64,000 nt of DNA from Imbricaverruca yamaguchii (Eukaryota; Arthropoda; Thecostraca; Neoverrucidae). Below the pieces are notes generated by a model. That model was not told the origin of the DNA. It worked only from the letters and a program-made list of their open reading frames with translations, and searched no databases. A program made the translations under genes and the position numbers. Location: assembly GCA_034440575.1 (NCBI GenBank), contig JAOTOL010001623.1, positions 2,538,001 to 2,602,000 of the forward strand. Direction: 5' to 3'. Shown here piece by piece: positions 46,399 to 49,000 of this stretch (position 1 is its first letter; each line of letters begins with the position of its first letter).

Positions 46399-48801
46399 TA
46401 GAACAAAATAGTCACTAATAGAACATTAATAGTATTCAAAGAAATAAATCTAACCCTGCTTCAACCATGTCTGAATGGCAACACTAAAATGGCTAATTAT
46501 TCACTACTGTATTGGAAACTAACAATTTCATACCAGGGATATCAACATTCTTGAGGTTCCCAAGATAAACATGAACATTCTTTTCAATCACAAATTGGCT
46601 GGTAAGATGATAGCATACCCAGAAATTGAACTACATCACTCTGAAATACATCCCTCCATGCTGATGTCACTATTTACTTCCAACTCACAATGGGCCAGTG
46701 AGGATGTATCATGAAGTTTGCTACACTAAAAAAACTGCTAGTTTGCAATATACAAACCAAACATAACCTTCAGAACTTACAATGACAAATGAATGTACAA
46801 GATTGCAAAAACTAGATTTGTACTGTGCTAGGTACTGATTCAAGCAGAAATTGAATGTTGAAGGATGTTACATGGACATTCTGTCATCCAGATTTCTGAC
46901 ATGCTTGTCATCGCAACATTGGGAAGCACACATACTTTCTCTGAAATTGGCTACAGATATGCATCAGTAGATTGTACAAAAATATTTTAGCTCAAAGTTC
47001 TGTGCCACATGGAATTAATTACCTGATCATGCAGAAACCATACTGAATCTGGTTACATCTAATGCTGCACCACACTCAAATTTCTGCACATGGATGCATG
47101 AATATAATAGATTGACTATGATAGGATACAACAAAATATGTAGCATAGGTTTACTTCTTTATATTTGACCTTGCTGAACTTGTATAACTATGGTTCCTGT
47201 TACTTGCCATATTGATATGACACTTAACAGCATGATCATTTTCCTCTAATCTATGTGATTGGCATGCCTGCATATATGGGCTCAAGTGAATCTCCTACTG
47301 CTCATCTTTGGGTAACATGAAACTCAAGAATGTGCTGCTAACTGAATAGCATGACTTTCCTACTTAAATGAATGGTCAATACTCATAATTGCATCCAGAT
47401 GCTGTTCCACAATATTTTATTCTTTTTGAAATGCCATTAGAACCAAAGTGAAAATGTACATAGTATTAGTAGATTCATCCTGGGGATGAGTAGCCTAGGG
47501 GTAAGTTGCTTGTCTCACAATCGAAATGTTGTGGGTTTGAGTCTCACCTCTCGCTACTATTCACCTGCGACCAATCGGAGTGAGAGATTGGCAATGCTGT
47601 ATGACTCAACTGTCAATGTGTCGTAAAAACCAATAACCAATAGTAGGTTCATCCCTACAAGTTCCACAGACCCACCATTTTGTGATAATCTCAACTGCAG
47701 CTGTCACCTCACATCTCTGCCCTAGATAAGCTGTACCAAAGTCTGCTCTTTAGAGTCTGAGAAGAGGCAAGTGAGCATGCAGGCAGTCTGCAATCCATGA
47801 TCAGATTAAGTTGGTTGGTTCGTTATTGGTTTTATGACACATGGACCATTGAGGCATGTAGCGTTGCCAATCTCTCATGTTGACTGGTGGTGTGCAAAAA
47901 GTAGCGACAGGTGACTCAAACCCACAACCTTTTGATTGAGAAGAGCACCTTACCCCTAGGCTACTTGTCCCCTGATCAGATTAAGTTAGACTATGTCATT
48001 TTAAGTTGCTTTTTTAGCAATCACTCACTAGTCTGTACTGCATATTACCATGTGCAAAACACTCCCTTGTATGCTTCTCCCATATTGTGTGGTTGCAGAG
48101 GAATAACATATACTTACATTGTCAATAATCTTTTTTTTAATGTTACCTGAGGTATTTTCTTAATTTTTTAGTGCAATGAATGCATATTCGGATAAAAGTG
48201 CTTGGCTTCAATTGCTTATATCTTTACAAGTTTGTATTTCCCAATTGAATACCAAATGCATCTGTATAGATTCAGAACACCATAAATCATATTTTTATGA
48301 ACAACTGGCCTAGTAGCCTTTCATATGTCTTCCCTTTAAAGGATGATACAAAGTCCTCAAATAGTCTGGAAGAAATTAAACAATTATTGTAAGTTATCCA
48401 GTTTAAAAGAAAAGCACACCCGAGGCTACTGCCTTTGCTTTATTGAGGTAAACCACAAAACTAATCTTGTGCCTGCCATGAAGTACAATAATACCGACCT
48501 ATATCACTAGGTTGGAAGGTACCTAGCCAGGTAGGGTCTGGTTATATATTGATTCCAGACAAGAAATATGAAGGAATCAGGCACAAAACCAAAAAGTATA
48601 ATGCCCATTACCCATGCCCTTCTTCTTGTCACATCAGCAGGTTCAAGTGAAAAAACATCATACCAGAGCTCCAAAGTTGCCATAGTTAATTGCAGTGGGT
48701 GGCCAGTTTTCCATTACTCCTTGCTGTGTAGACGCTTGCGATGCAGTTCCAGTCTGGTTAGCCAATGCTTGATTTGCATTAGCCCACGCCCAGTCGCTCA
48801 T
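3477..48801 (-). CDS. YLPM1: YLPM1 (ZAP3) orthologue, 15-exon gene, 3' end missing
   Basis: This is a nuclear YLP-motif protein; in vertebrates the family associates with RNA-processing factors and protein phosphatase 1. The order is: N-terminal Gln-rich part, Pro-rich linker, coiled-coil core, RGG/GYG repeats, SR-rich stretch, then a P-loop kinase-like domain with a GPPGSGKT Walker A motif, a LSLDDYF motif and an IILDCIN strand. Exons (plus coordinates, in order of transcription): 48664-48801, 24342-24731, 22852-23154, 20590-20708, 18912-19063, 16853-17630, 15303-15410, 13921-14030, 13310-13486, 11840-12257, 10954-11147, 9823-9971, 7451-7627, 6201-6368, 3477-3551. Every intron is GT-AG and all phases match, giving 1152 codons. 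Family identity is certain for the kinase domain and good for the coiled coil. Exon 1 is the least sure. About 90 C-terminal residues are not in the window. Confidence 0.93.
3590..5003. repeat. minisatellite, 61-63 bp unit, over 20 copies
   Basis: The unit contains aacacgggtcccacaggcc and acctgtgtccgctgtggcc. It sits in the intron between YLPM1 exons 14 and 15, starting about 40 bp from the exon 15 acceptor. Copies are near-identical on both sides and degenerate around 4050-4300; a unique block interrupts it at about 4505-4610. Confidence 0.93.
5004..5245. repeat. degenerate minisatellite, about 55 bp unit
   Basis: About four diverged copies around cccgggtcagtcacag and ggcattcggcagtcatccc, directly after the 61-63 bp array. 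Confidence 0.7.
5246..6200. other. intron sequence, one short direct duplication
   Basis: Intron 14 of YLPM1. Two copies of an approximately 66-bp block with caacagccgacatca lie at 5868-5995. Nothing else is recognised. Confidence 0.6.
6201..6368 (-). CDS. YLPM1: YLPM1 exon 14, kinase-domain exon
   Basis: It encodes 56 residues, VYVAQMDGDVAVCHKRNIHS, then RSLADMREMVSRWQPTPAHY and IRVDVRPILQDDSIQE. It matches the KRNIHGRKLKEI and LLQDAAIEE blocks of vertebrate YLPM1. Acceptor is ccccgtcggcag|GTGTAC and donor is GAG|GTGGGT, phase 0. The acceptor and the first 9 exon bases are repeated every 45 bp in the upstream intron. Confidence 0.97.
6366..6830. repeat. 45-bp minisatellite carrying the exon 14 acceptor
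   Basis: The period is exactly 45 bp at first (6366, 6411, 6456 and so on), with about ten copies. On the minus strand each unit holds ccccgtcggcag|GTGTACGTG, identical to the true 3' splice site of YLPM1 exon 14 at 6368. In the exon frame each typical unit also contains a TGA. Confidence 0.95.
6831..7370. repeat. degenerate extension of the 45-bp array
   Basis: Irregular repeats of acacctcaagacacgtcac type, drifting away from the 45-bp unit. It lies in intron 13 up to 80 bp from the exon 13 donor. Confidence 0.7.
7451..7627 (-). CDS. YLPM1: YLPM1 exon 13, kinase-domain exon
   Basis: It encodes 59 residues, VMEYEYDAQLEEAYRASLQK, then VFRKTIDDGFFHFIILDCIN and on to ARNRGFK. It carries the Walker-B-like hydrophobic strand ending in Asp. 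Acceptor is ctgccgcag|GTG and donor is AAG|GTGCCC, phase 0 at both ends. It is nearly colinear with the VMEYEYEAEMEETY block of vertebrate YLPM1. Confidence 0.97.
7628..9822. other. YLPM1 intron 12, mostly no feature
   Basis: AT-richer intron. Apart from the tRNA-like element at 8340-8435, I see no coding signal or clear repeat. Confidence 0.6.
8340..8435 (-). mobile_element. tRNA-like SINE head
   Basis: On the minus strand it reads CCGGTAGCTCAGTTGGTTAG and later GGGTTCGAGTCGC, good box A and box B motifs. Stem pairing at the ends is poor, so it is a SINE head or tRNA pseudogene. Confidence 0.65.
9823..9971 (-). CDS. YLPM1: YLPM1 exon 12, kinase-domain exon
   Basis: It encodes GKTYTAKLIKDQEVASKGSA, then PRILSLDDYFCTEKEKSVVD and PVTGKTVTKK. 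It completes Walker A and carries the family's LSLDDYF signature. Acceptor is ccgcccccag|GCAAAA and donor is AAG|GTACGG, phase 0. The identity to vertebrate YLPM1 is high and without gaps. Confidence 0.97.
10290..10712. repeat. approximately 215-bp tandem duplication with (TA)n tracts
   Basis: Two diverged copies of a block: gaatgctaa, then (TA)n (10321-10396 and about 10540-10593), then caattgcaaaatatcgcaac and a gaaactactctcccatgta-type stretch. It lies in YLPM1 intron 11. Confidence 0.85.
10954..11147 (-). CDS. YLPM1: YLPM1 exon 11, Walker A exon
   Basis: It encodes a Pro/Ala-rich lead (PGGGPEPLPVPAPPALSGAP), then EPEFPTVNITDLLQPPGR, LTRPANLVIVLRGPPGSG. The last part is the start of the P-loop domain; the conserved Lys-Thr of Walker A comes from exon 12. 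It matches the DDILKPPGRESRPE-IVVIMRGLPGSG block of vertebrate YLPM1. The donor is G|GTGAGT. The acceptor gacaccgcag|GCCGGG is phase-consistent, but its pyrimidine tract is weak. It is copied in the flanking tandem repeat. Confidence 0.95.
11148..11425. repeat. minisatellite copying the exon 11 start and acceptor
   Basis: Units of 81-102 bp (ctgcggtgtc at 11148, 11229 and 11331, plus a diverged copy at 11418). On the minus strand each holds gacaccgcag followed by about 30 nt matching the first bases of YLPM1 exon 11, then ctggtgacc and acggtcagggtcacgg-type filler. Confidence 0.9.
11426..11839. other. YLPM1 intron 10 remainder
   Basis: No recognised feature between the tandem repeat and exon 10. 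Confidence 0.5.
11840..12257 (-). CDS. YLPM1: YLPM1 exon 10, SR-rich exon
   Basis: About 139 residues. It starts DPDGYGLGPSHPDGYADNRF, then a dense Arg-Ser/Arg-Pro region (RRSRSRSPRRRSPPRRR type), then an Arg/Asp stretch with a repeated ADRFADR motif, ending GLDPYVRRGR. RS-rich regions are typical of splicing-associated nuclear proteins. Acceptor caccgtccacag|AC and donor AG|GTGAGG close the phases on both sides. The opposite strand is open but is only a shadow. Confidence 0.9.
12258..13000. other. YLPM1 intron 9, left part
   Basis: No recognised gene. A SINE follows at 13001. Confidence 0.5.
13001..13165 (+). mobile_element. tRNA-derived SINE, family D
   Basis: The head reads ggccaagtggctaaggtgtt, with box B gggttcaatgctc. 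The body is accggcgaaacagtgtgggg and the tail is caataccaaa-like (cccaatacaaaa). A headless copy lies at 20271-20367 in the other direction. Confidence 0.8.
13310..13486 (-). CDS. YLPM1: YLPM1 exon 9
   Basis: It encodes PSGGVNAPPSLKDAIESVYE, then AFKRPPRDSAPSDRLLRGQQ and a PPPPPG stretch ending MSYGRG. LKDAIESVYEAF is a likely short helix. Acceptor ccccgtcggcag|CGCC (phase 1) and donor AGAG|GTGTGA (phase 1) fit both neighbours. Confidence 0.88.
13487..13920. other. YLPM1 intron 8
   Basis: Short intron between exons 9 and 8. No repeat or other feature recognised. Confidence 0.6.
13921..14030 (-). CDS. YLPM1: YLPM1 exon 8
   Basis: It encodes RGRGGRGVRGGMAQRGEDHS, then VIDYGHQNAMDVVSKYE. The VIDYGH motif matches the VDYGHGRD block of vertebrate YLPM1. 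Acceptor gctcttatgaacag|GGG completes an Arg codon; the donor is A|GTACGT in phase 1, the same donor type as exon 7. Confidence 0.88.
14094..15118. repeat. 56-bp minisatellite, 18 units, constant period
   Basis: The motif caatggcgagacggccagac recurs at 14116, 14172, 14228, 14284, 14340 and so on to 15068, always 56 bp apart, with few base changes. It fills most of the intron between YLPM1 exons 7 and 8. It opens long spurious frames on the plus strand. Confidence 0.97.
15303..15410 (-). CDS. YLPM1: YLPM1 exon 7
   Basis: It encodes KGGQQQYDPYEQEYPDQGG through GYPGRGYGAS. Acceptor ctctcttgctgcag is strong; the donor is CG|GTACGT in phase 2. The composition (Tyr, Asp, Gly, Pro) continues that of exon 6. 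A perfect-period 56-bp minisatellite occupies most of the next intron. Confidence 0.88.
15411..16852. other. YLPM1 intron 6
   Basis: No gene recognised. A small repeat with gcaaccgacatggcaacatg lies at about 16312-16368. Confidence 0.55.
16853..17630 (-). CDS. YLPM1: YLPM1 exon 6, long GYG/RGG low-complexity exon
   Basis: This is the longest exon, with about 259 residues. It starts GAAGHSDGPGPSRDSSLS, passes through Asp/Tyr/Arg-rich sequence into a coding minisatellite with a period of about 15 residues (GYGSGRGRGRFDDD type, about four copies), and continues with RGG, GYDG and EPYDPTEPD motifs to WADYGD. Acceptor is ctgtgcgtccag|GTGCGG (phase 1) and donor is AA|GTGAGT (phase 2). RGG/GYG regions usually bind RNA or phase-separate; that role is inferred here. 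Alternating Arg, Gly and Asp make the opposite strand look like open frames, but those are shadows. Confidence 0.9.
17760..17905. repeat. short minisatellite, about 50 bp, three copies
   Basis: The repeated core is gcacaactgagttgcggtcg with variations, in YLPM1 intron 5. Confidence 0.75.
18181..18240 (-). mobile_element. tail-only mini-retroposon (no clear TSD)
   Basis: Contains tttggggtgcatcgaccaca and ttttgcgccc, the same tail domain as the 54-bp elements. It is preceded by ggtggtggt, as in the copy at 60334-60400. Confidence 0.6.
18912..19063 (-). CDS. YLPM1: YLPM1 exon 5, end of coiled coil
   Basis: The exon completes a Thr codon and runs SYEEEMMQMKTKLLGRRDQL, continuing the helix of exon 4. 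A proline-rich turn follows (GETPPPDLPPVPGLQ). Acceptor gttgtgacag is followed by ATCG; the donor is CCTG|GTGAGC in phase 1. The junction reads KSQL-TSYEEE, in the same place as the KDQLQEYE motif of vertebrate YLPM1. Confidence 0.92.
19162..19366 (-). mobile_element. tRNA-derived SINE, family E
   Basis: The minus-strand head reads GCGGTAGCTCAGTCGGTAGA, with box B GGTTCGGATCC. The body has tatagcgccacatagtgtc-type repeats on the plus strand, and the tail matches the shared SINE tail (cttgggtcattttacgccgc). The acceptor stem does not pair, so this is not a tRNA gene. Confidence 0.8.
19750..19791 (-). mobile_element. 42-bp tail-only retroposon
   Basis: ttggggtttaggggcacatc and onward, flanked by tgttgaatctca (19738-19749) and tgttaaatctca (19792-19803), one mismatch. 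Confidence 0.7.
20271..20367 (-). mobile_element. 5'-truncated SINE, family D
   Basis: Reverse complement of the body and tail of the element at 13001-13165, without the tRNA head. The shared core is tttcgccggtgggccgcggg. Confidence 0.75.
20590..20708 (-). CDS. YLPM1: YLPM1 exon 4, coiled-coil core
   Basis: It encodes EIRQLQRADELFEKQFKSW and onward to KWKEENRSTADKSQLT. It aligns with the vertebrate YLPM1 segment in which aromatic and acidic residues alternate before a conserved KDQL-type motif. Acceptor cgttccggccgttccag|GAG is phase 0 and donor AC|GTGAGT is phase 2. An upstream AG (gctgctag) would need a different phase from exon 3, so the chosen start is favoured. Confidence 0.9.
21040..21605. 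repeat. 63-bp minisatellite, nine copies
   Basis: gtctgggcggtgtggacgct recurs every 63 bp (21128, 21191, 21254, 21317 to 21569), with a first copy at about 21065. Because 63 is a multiple of three, two minus-strand frames stay open. It lies in intron 3 of YLPM1. Confidence 0.95.
21767..21925 (-). mobile_element. tRNA-derived SINE, family A
   Basis: The head on the minus strand is CGCGGTAACTCAGCCGGTAG with box B GGGTTCGGATCCC. The tail on the plus strand (ttgttttaccatacat) is diverged. Confidence 0.75.
22195..22775. repeat. 18-bp minisatellite with 126-bp higher-order unit
   Basis: 18-bp units of ggtaccgggacaggtgac type. The variant cagaggcgag recurs at 22281, 22407, 22533 and 22659, always 126 bp apart, so seven 18-mers form a higher-order unit. 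It starts about 80 bp past the YLPM1 exon 3 donor. Confidence 0.95.
22852..23154 (-). CDS. YLPM1: YLPM1 exon 3, proline-rich linker
   Basis: It encodes 101 residues starting MVAPDSAAARF after acceptor ctgttggcag, and ending VQLTVKEQE before donor GTGCGG. A run of nine prolines and repeated PPP, PPH and APSP motifs mark a disordered linker. The last residues begin the coiled coil that continues in exon 4. Both ends are phase 0. An 18-bp/126-bp hierarchical minisatellite starts in the following intron about 80 bp past the donor. Confidence 0.88.
23400..24000. repeat. 59-bp minisatellite, about ten copies
   Basis: The unit contains gtgggtccggactcccggct and ccgacatccctcccg. It lies in the intron between YLPM1 exons 2 and 3. 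Confidence 0.95.
24342..24731 (-). CDS. YLPM1: YLPM1 exon 2, polyglutamine exon
   Basis: It encodes 130 residues. The acceptor is ctctgcccgcag|GCC and the donor is CCG|GTCAGT, phase 0 at both ends. It starts with AGGQLAAQ-type repeats (ten-residue period), then a segment with WNPYQQLMAAQPGY. Next comes a polyglutamine tract of 22 Gln, one Glu and 17 Gln, then a second short Gln run. The tract uses mixed CAG and CAA codons. A second possible donor, GTGAGA, lies 4 nt downstream but would break the phase with exon 3. Gln-rich N-termini are usual in this family. Confidence 0.85.
24732..25750. other. YLPM1 intron 1, proximal part
   Basis: A GC-rich block at 25300-25720 has open frames on both strands but no recognisable domain or splice pattern. 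Confidence 0.4.
25751..25918 (-). mobile_element. tRNA-derived SINE, family A
   Basis: The head on the minus strand is TGCGGTAGCTCAGCTGACAT with box B GGGTTCGAATCTC. The tail is GCTATATTACCCAGCGG then TGCGTCGTAAAAGAACCC. Confidence 0.9.
26400..26620 (-). pseudogene. possible RNase H fragment of a non-LTR element
   Basis: Minus-strand frame with CTFADGGVDCAFVSGSTTPG, reminiscent of the TDGS...G.AFV start of retroelement RNase H. It is short and isolated. Confidence 0.35.
26880..28266 (+). pseudogene. decayed non-LTR retrotransposon, reverse transcriptase
   Basis: Frameshifted and stop-ridden fragments show the order expected of a Jockey/I-like reverse transcriptase: WKVGFIIPLLKPNKPPEHPV, then RTLGVSIVNSEAFEAV, GVPREAVLSPTLFNLFV, a mutated LLSYANDFCV (YADD-type box changed to YAND), and a C-terminal VEKKLQIVQNKSMRLISGY. 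A 54-bp tail-only insertion interrupts it at 27299-27352. It is not functional. Confidence 0.85.
27299..27352 (-). mobile_element. 54-bp tail-only retroposon with 14-bp TSD
   Basis: tagttagttattaggcgttt and onward to acagcgcc, flanked by catggctttggctc at 27285-27298 and 27353-27366. It sits inside the reverse transcriptase relic, so the pre-insertion sequence can be read directly. Confidence 0.88.
28270..28710. repeat. 18-bp polypurine minisatellite
   Basis: ggcgaggagggcggacgg repeats about 24 times with small changes. The plus strand is almost all purine apart from single C bases. It begins right after the reverse transcriptase relic. Confidence 0.95.
28711..29225. other. no recognised gene
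   Basis: Intron 1 of YLPM1. A possible diverged tail-only element lies near 29106-29153 (gggggtttagggtgtgtcaa). Nothing else is supported. Confidence 0.4.
30712..30769 (+). mobile_element. tail-only mini-retroposon, plus orientation
   Basis: gggcgcactatgatcatcgc, then agtcgatgcgcccctaagcc and aaaataacc. Flanks caatgtcgaaaa (30700-) and caatgtcggaaa (30770-) look like a target-site duplication with one mismatch. Confidence 0.7.
32216..32420. repeat. minisatellite, about 60 bp, 3.5 copies
   Basis: Repeated gtcaccacagcacagcatac and gtgcacatctagagcactg, inside the retroelement cluster. Confidence 0.85.
33661..35013. other. no recognised gene
   Basis: AT-rich intron sequence with chance ORFs only. 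Confidence 0.5.
35014..35070 (-). mobile_element. 57-bp tail-only mini-retroposon
   Basis: Contains tttgggcttcagggcacatc and gatcatatagc. Flanks tcagtcatatttc and tcagtcacacttc match at 11 of 13 bases. Confidence 0.65.
35400..35990. repeat. about 54-bp minisatellite, eleven copies
   Basis: The unit contains cgtccgtcgacaccgccagc and tggcacacagccccgctgtc, in YLPM1 intron 1. It opens long frames on both strands that are by-products. Confidence 0.95.
36000..37935. other. YLPM1 intron 1, no recognised gene
   Basis: Apart from the mini-retroposon at 36617-36673, I see nothing. Confidence 0.5.
36617..36673 (-). mobile_element. 57-bp tail-only retroposon with 14-bp TSD
   Basis: ttagttagttattagggttt and onward to tacagcgcccat, flanked by acaaatatctaaag (36603-36616) and acacatatctaaag (36674-36687). 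Confidence 0.82.
37936..38240. repeat. 20-bp minisatellite, about 15 copies
   Basis: The unit agccaagtcacaactgtctg has ct/gc variants (tctg or gccg), in YLPM1 intron 1. Confidence 0.93.
38241..40540. other. no recognised gene
   Basis: AT-rich intron sequence. CpG becomes scarce from about 39 kb onward. Confidence 0.5.
40541..40707 (-). mobile_element. tRNA-derived SINE, family A, with TSD
   Basis: The tail cttgggttcctttacgacgc starts on the plus strand; the head ends at ctactgcagccccc. Flanks gtgatgactgg at 40522-40532 and 40711-40721 look like the target-site duplication. Confidence 0.88.
40722..42185. other. no recognised gene
   Basis: CpG-poor intron sequence. Minus-strand ORFs at 41028-41574 have no recognisable domain. 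Confidence 0.45.
42194..42352 (-). mobile_element. tRNA-derived SINE, family B, CpG-intact copy
   Basis: The minus-strand head ends in box B GGGTTCGACTCCC and starts GAGCGTCGGTAGCTTAATGG. The plus-strand tail is ttggcttgcagctttgcgac. It has a decayed sister at 45925-46073. Confidence 0.85.
42660..43684 (-). pseudogene. CR1-like non-LTR retrotransposon 3' end, copy 1
   Basis: The minus strand encodes the reverse transcriptase thumb and C-terminal tail: GLDELVKWSEEWQMKFNFDK, CKIMHVGKQH, EKDLGVILNTKLGASEQTKE, then after a frameshift near 43250 VGPHLEYCIQAWSPSYEKDC and RVQRRAAKMVNGISTLAYEE. It ends in a tail of ataaagacataaaagac type. 5'-truncated and broken. Confidence 0.9.
43685..44085. other. 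spacer between two inverted CR1-like copies
   Basis: No feature except a short direct repeat gtggcttttaccagtggtaa near 43760-43795. Confidence 0.5.
44090..44850 (+). pseudogene. CR1-like non-LTR retrotransposon 3' end, copy 2
   Basis: The plus strand repeats the last part of copy 1: KRATKMVNGISNLAYEERLK, RRLRGDF-type sequence after a stop, the same 3' region (gggcttgcttgtaagtatta), and a tatgtctttatgtcttta tail. A 44-bp tail-only insertion sits inside it. Confidence 0.88.
44601..44644 (-). mobile_element. 44-bp tail-only retroposon with 15-bp TSD
   Basis: tgattatttgggcttaaggg and onward to aaggtcatttt, flanked by perfect attgaacatctttaa at 44586-44600 and 44645-44659. The empty site is visible in the sister CR1-like copy at 42660-43684, which lacks the insertion. 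Confidence 0.92.
44851..45924. other. no recognised gene
   Basis: CpG-poor intron sequence of YLPM1. Confidence 0.5.
45925..46073 (-). mobile_element. tRNA-derived SINE, family B, CpG-decayed copy
   Basis: Aligns along its length with 42194-42352. Nearly all CpG of that copy are TG, CA or lost here, for example cgacgc against caatgc at the head end. Confidence 0.8.
46324..46395. repeat. (TA)n microsatellite
   Basis: About 70 bp of pure TA repeat in YLPM1 intron 1. Confidence 0.95.
46396..47466. other. no recognised gene
   Basis: Almost CpG-free intron sequence. Confidence 0.5.
47481..47640 (+). mobile_element. 160-bp tRNA-derived SINE, family C, full length
   Basis: Head gggatgagtagcctaggggt, box B gtgggtttgagtctc, tail gtgtcgtaaaaaccaataac. 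Flanks tagtagattcatcc (47467-47480) and tagtaggttcatcc (47641-47654) form the target-site duplication. Confidence 0.93.
47813..47972 (-). mobile_element. 160-bp tRNA-derived SINE, family C, full length
   Basis: Reverse copy of the previous element with the same 160-bp length. Perfect 15-bp duplication tgatcagattaagtt at 47798-47812 and 47973-47987. Confidence 0.95.
47990..48660. other. end of YLPM1 intron 1, no recognised feature
   Basis: CpG-poor sequence up to the exon 1 donor. Confidence 0.5.
48664..48801 (-). CDS. YLPM1: YLPM1 exon 1 (probable start exon)
   Basis: It encodes 46 residues starting MSDWAWANANQALANQ and ending YGNFGAL, then a GTATGA donor in phase 0. The ATG has A at -3 and is the first ATG in this frame. 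A 10-codon upstream ORF lies just before it in another frame. The next coding exon, 24 kb away, also starts in phase 0. No family motif proves that this exon belongs to YLPM1; Trp/Gln/Ala-rich starts fit arthropod YLPM1-like proteins. The link is therefore an inference from strand, phase and position, together with the change in CpG content that begins here. Confidence 0.55.
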
Positions 48802-49000
48802 CTTCAACAAGAGCACAGCACCATAGAAAAGCACATGTCTAATCAAAGTCCATACTTTTGGTAAAACATCACGACGAACGTAACCGAAAAATATTAAGTC
48901 ATCACCAGAACGTGCTCATACGCTCGCTAAAAACGGTTGTATGTCGCCGGCGATGGGCAAGACGCGAATTCAGATTGTATTGAAACCTGGTGGTAAGGAA
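48802..49000 (-). promoter_or_regulatory. likely YLPM1 5' UTR and promoter area
   Basis: Just upstream of the exon 1 ATG, CpG becomes frequent within about 100 bp (for example cgctcgctaaaaacgg, gtcgccggcgatgg). No TATA box was seen. The position is inferred from exon 1 and the sudden change in CpG content. Confidence 0.4.
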
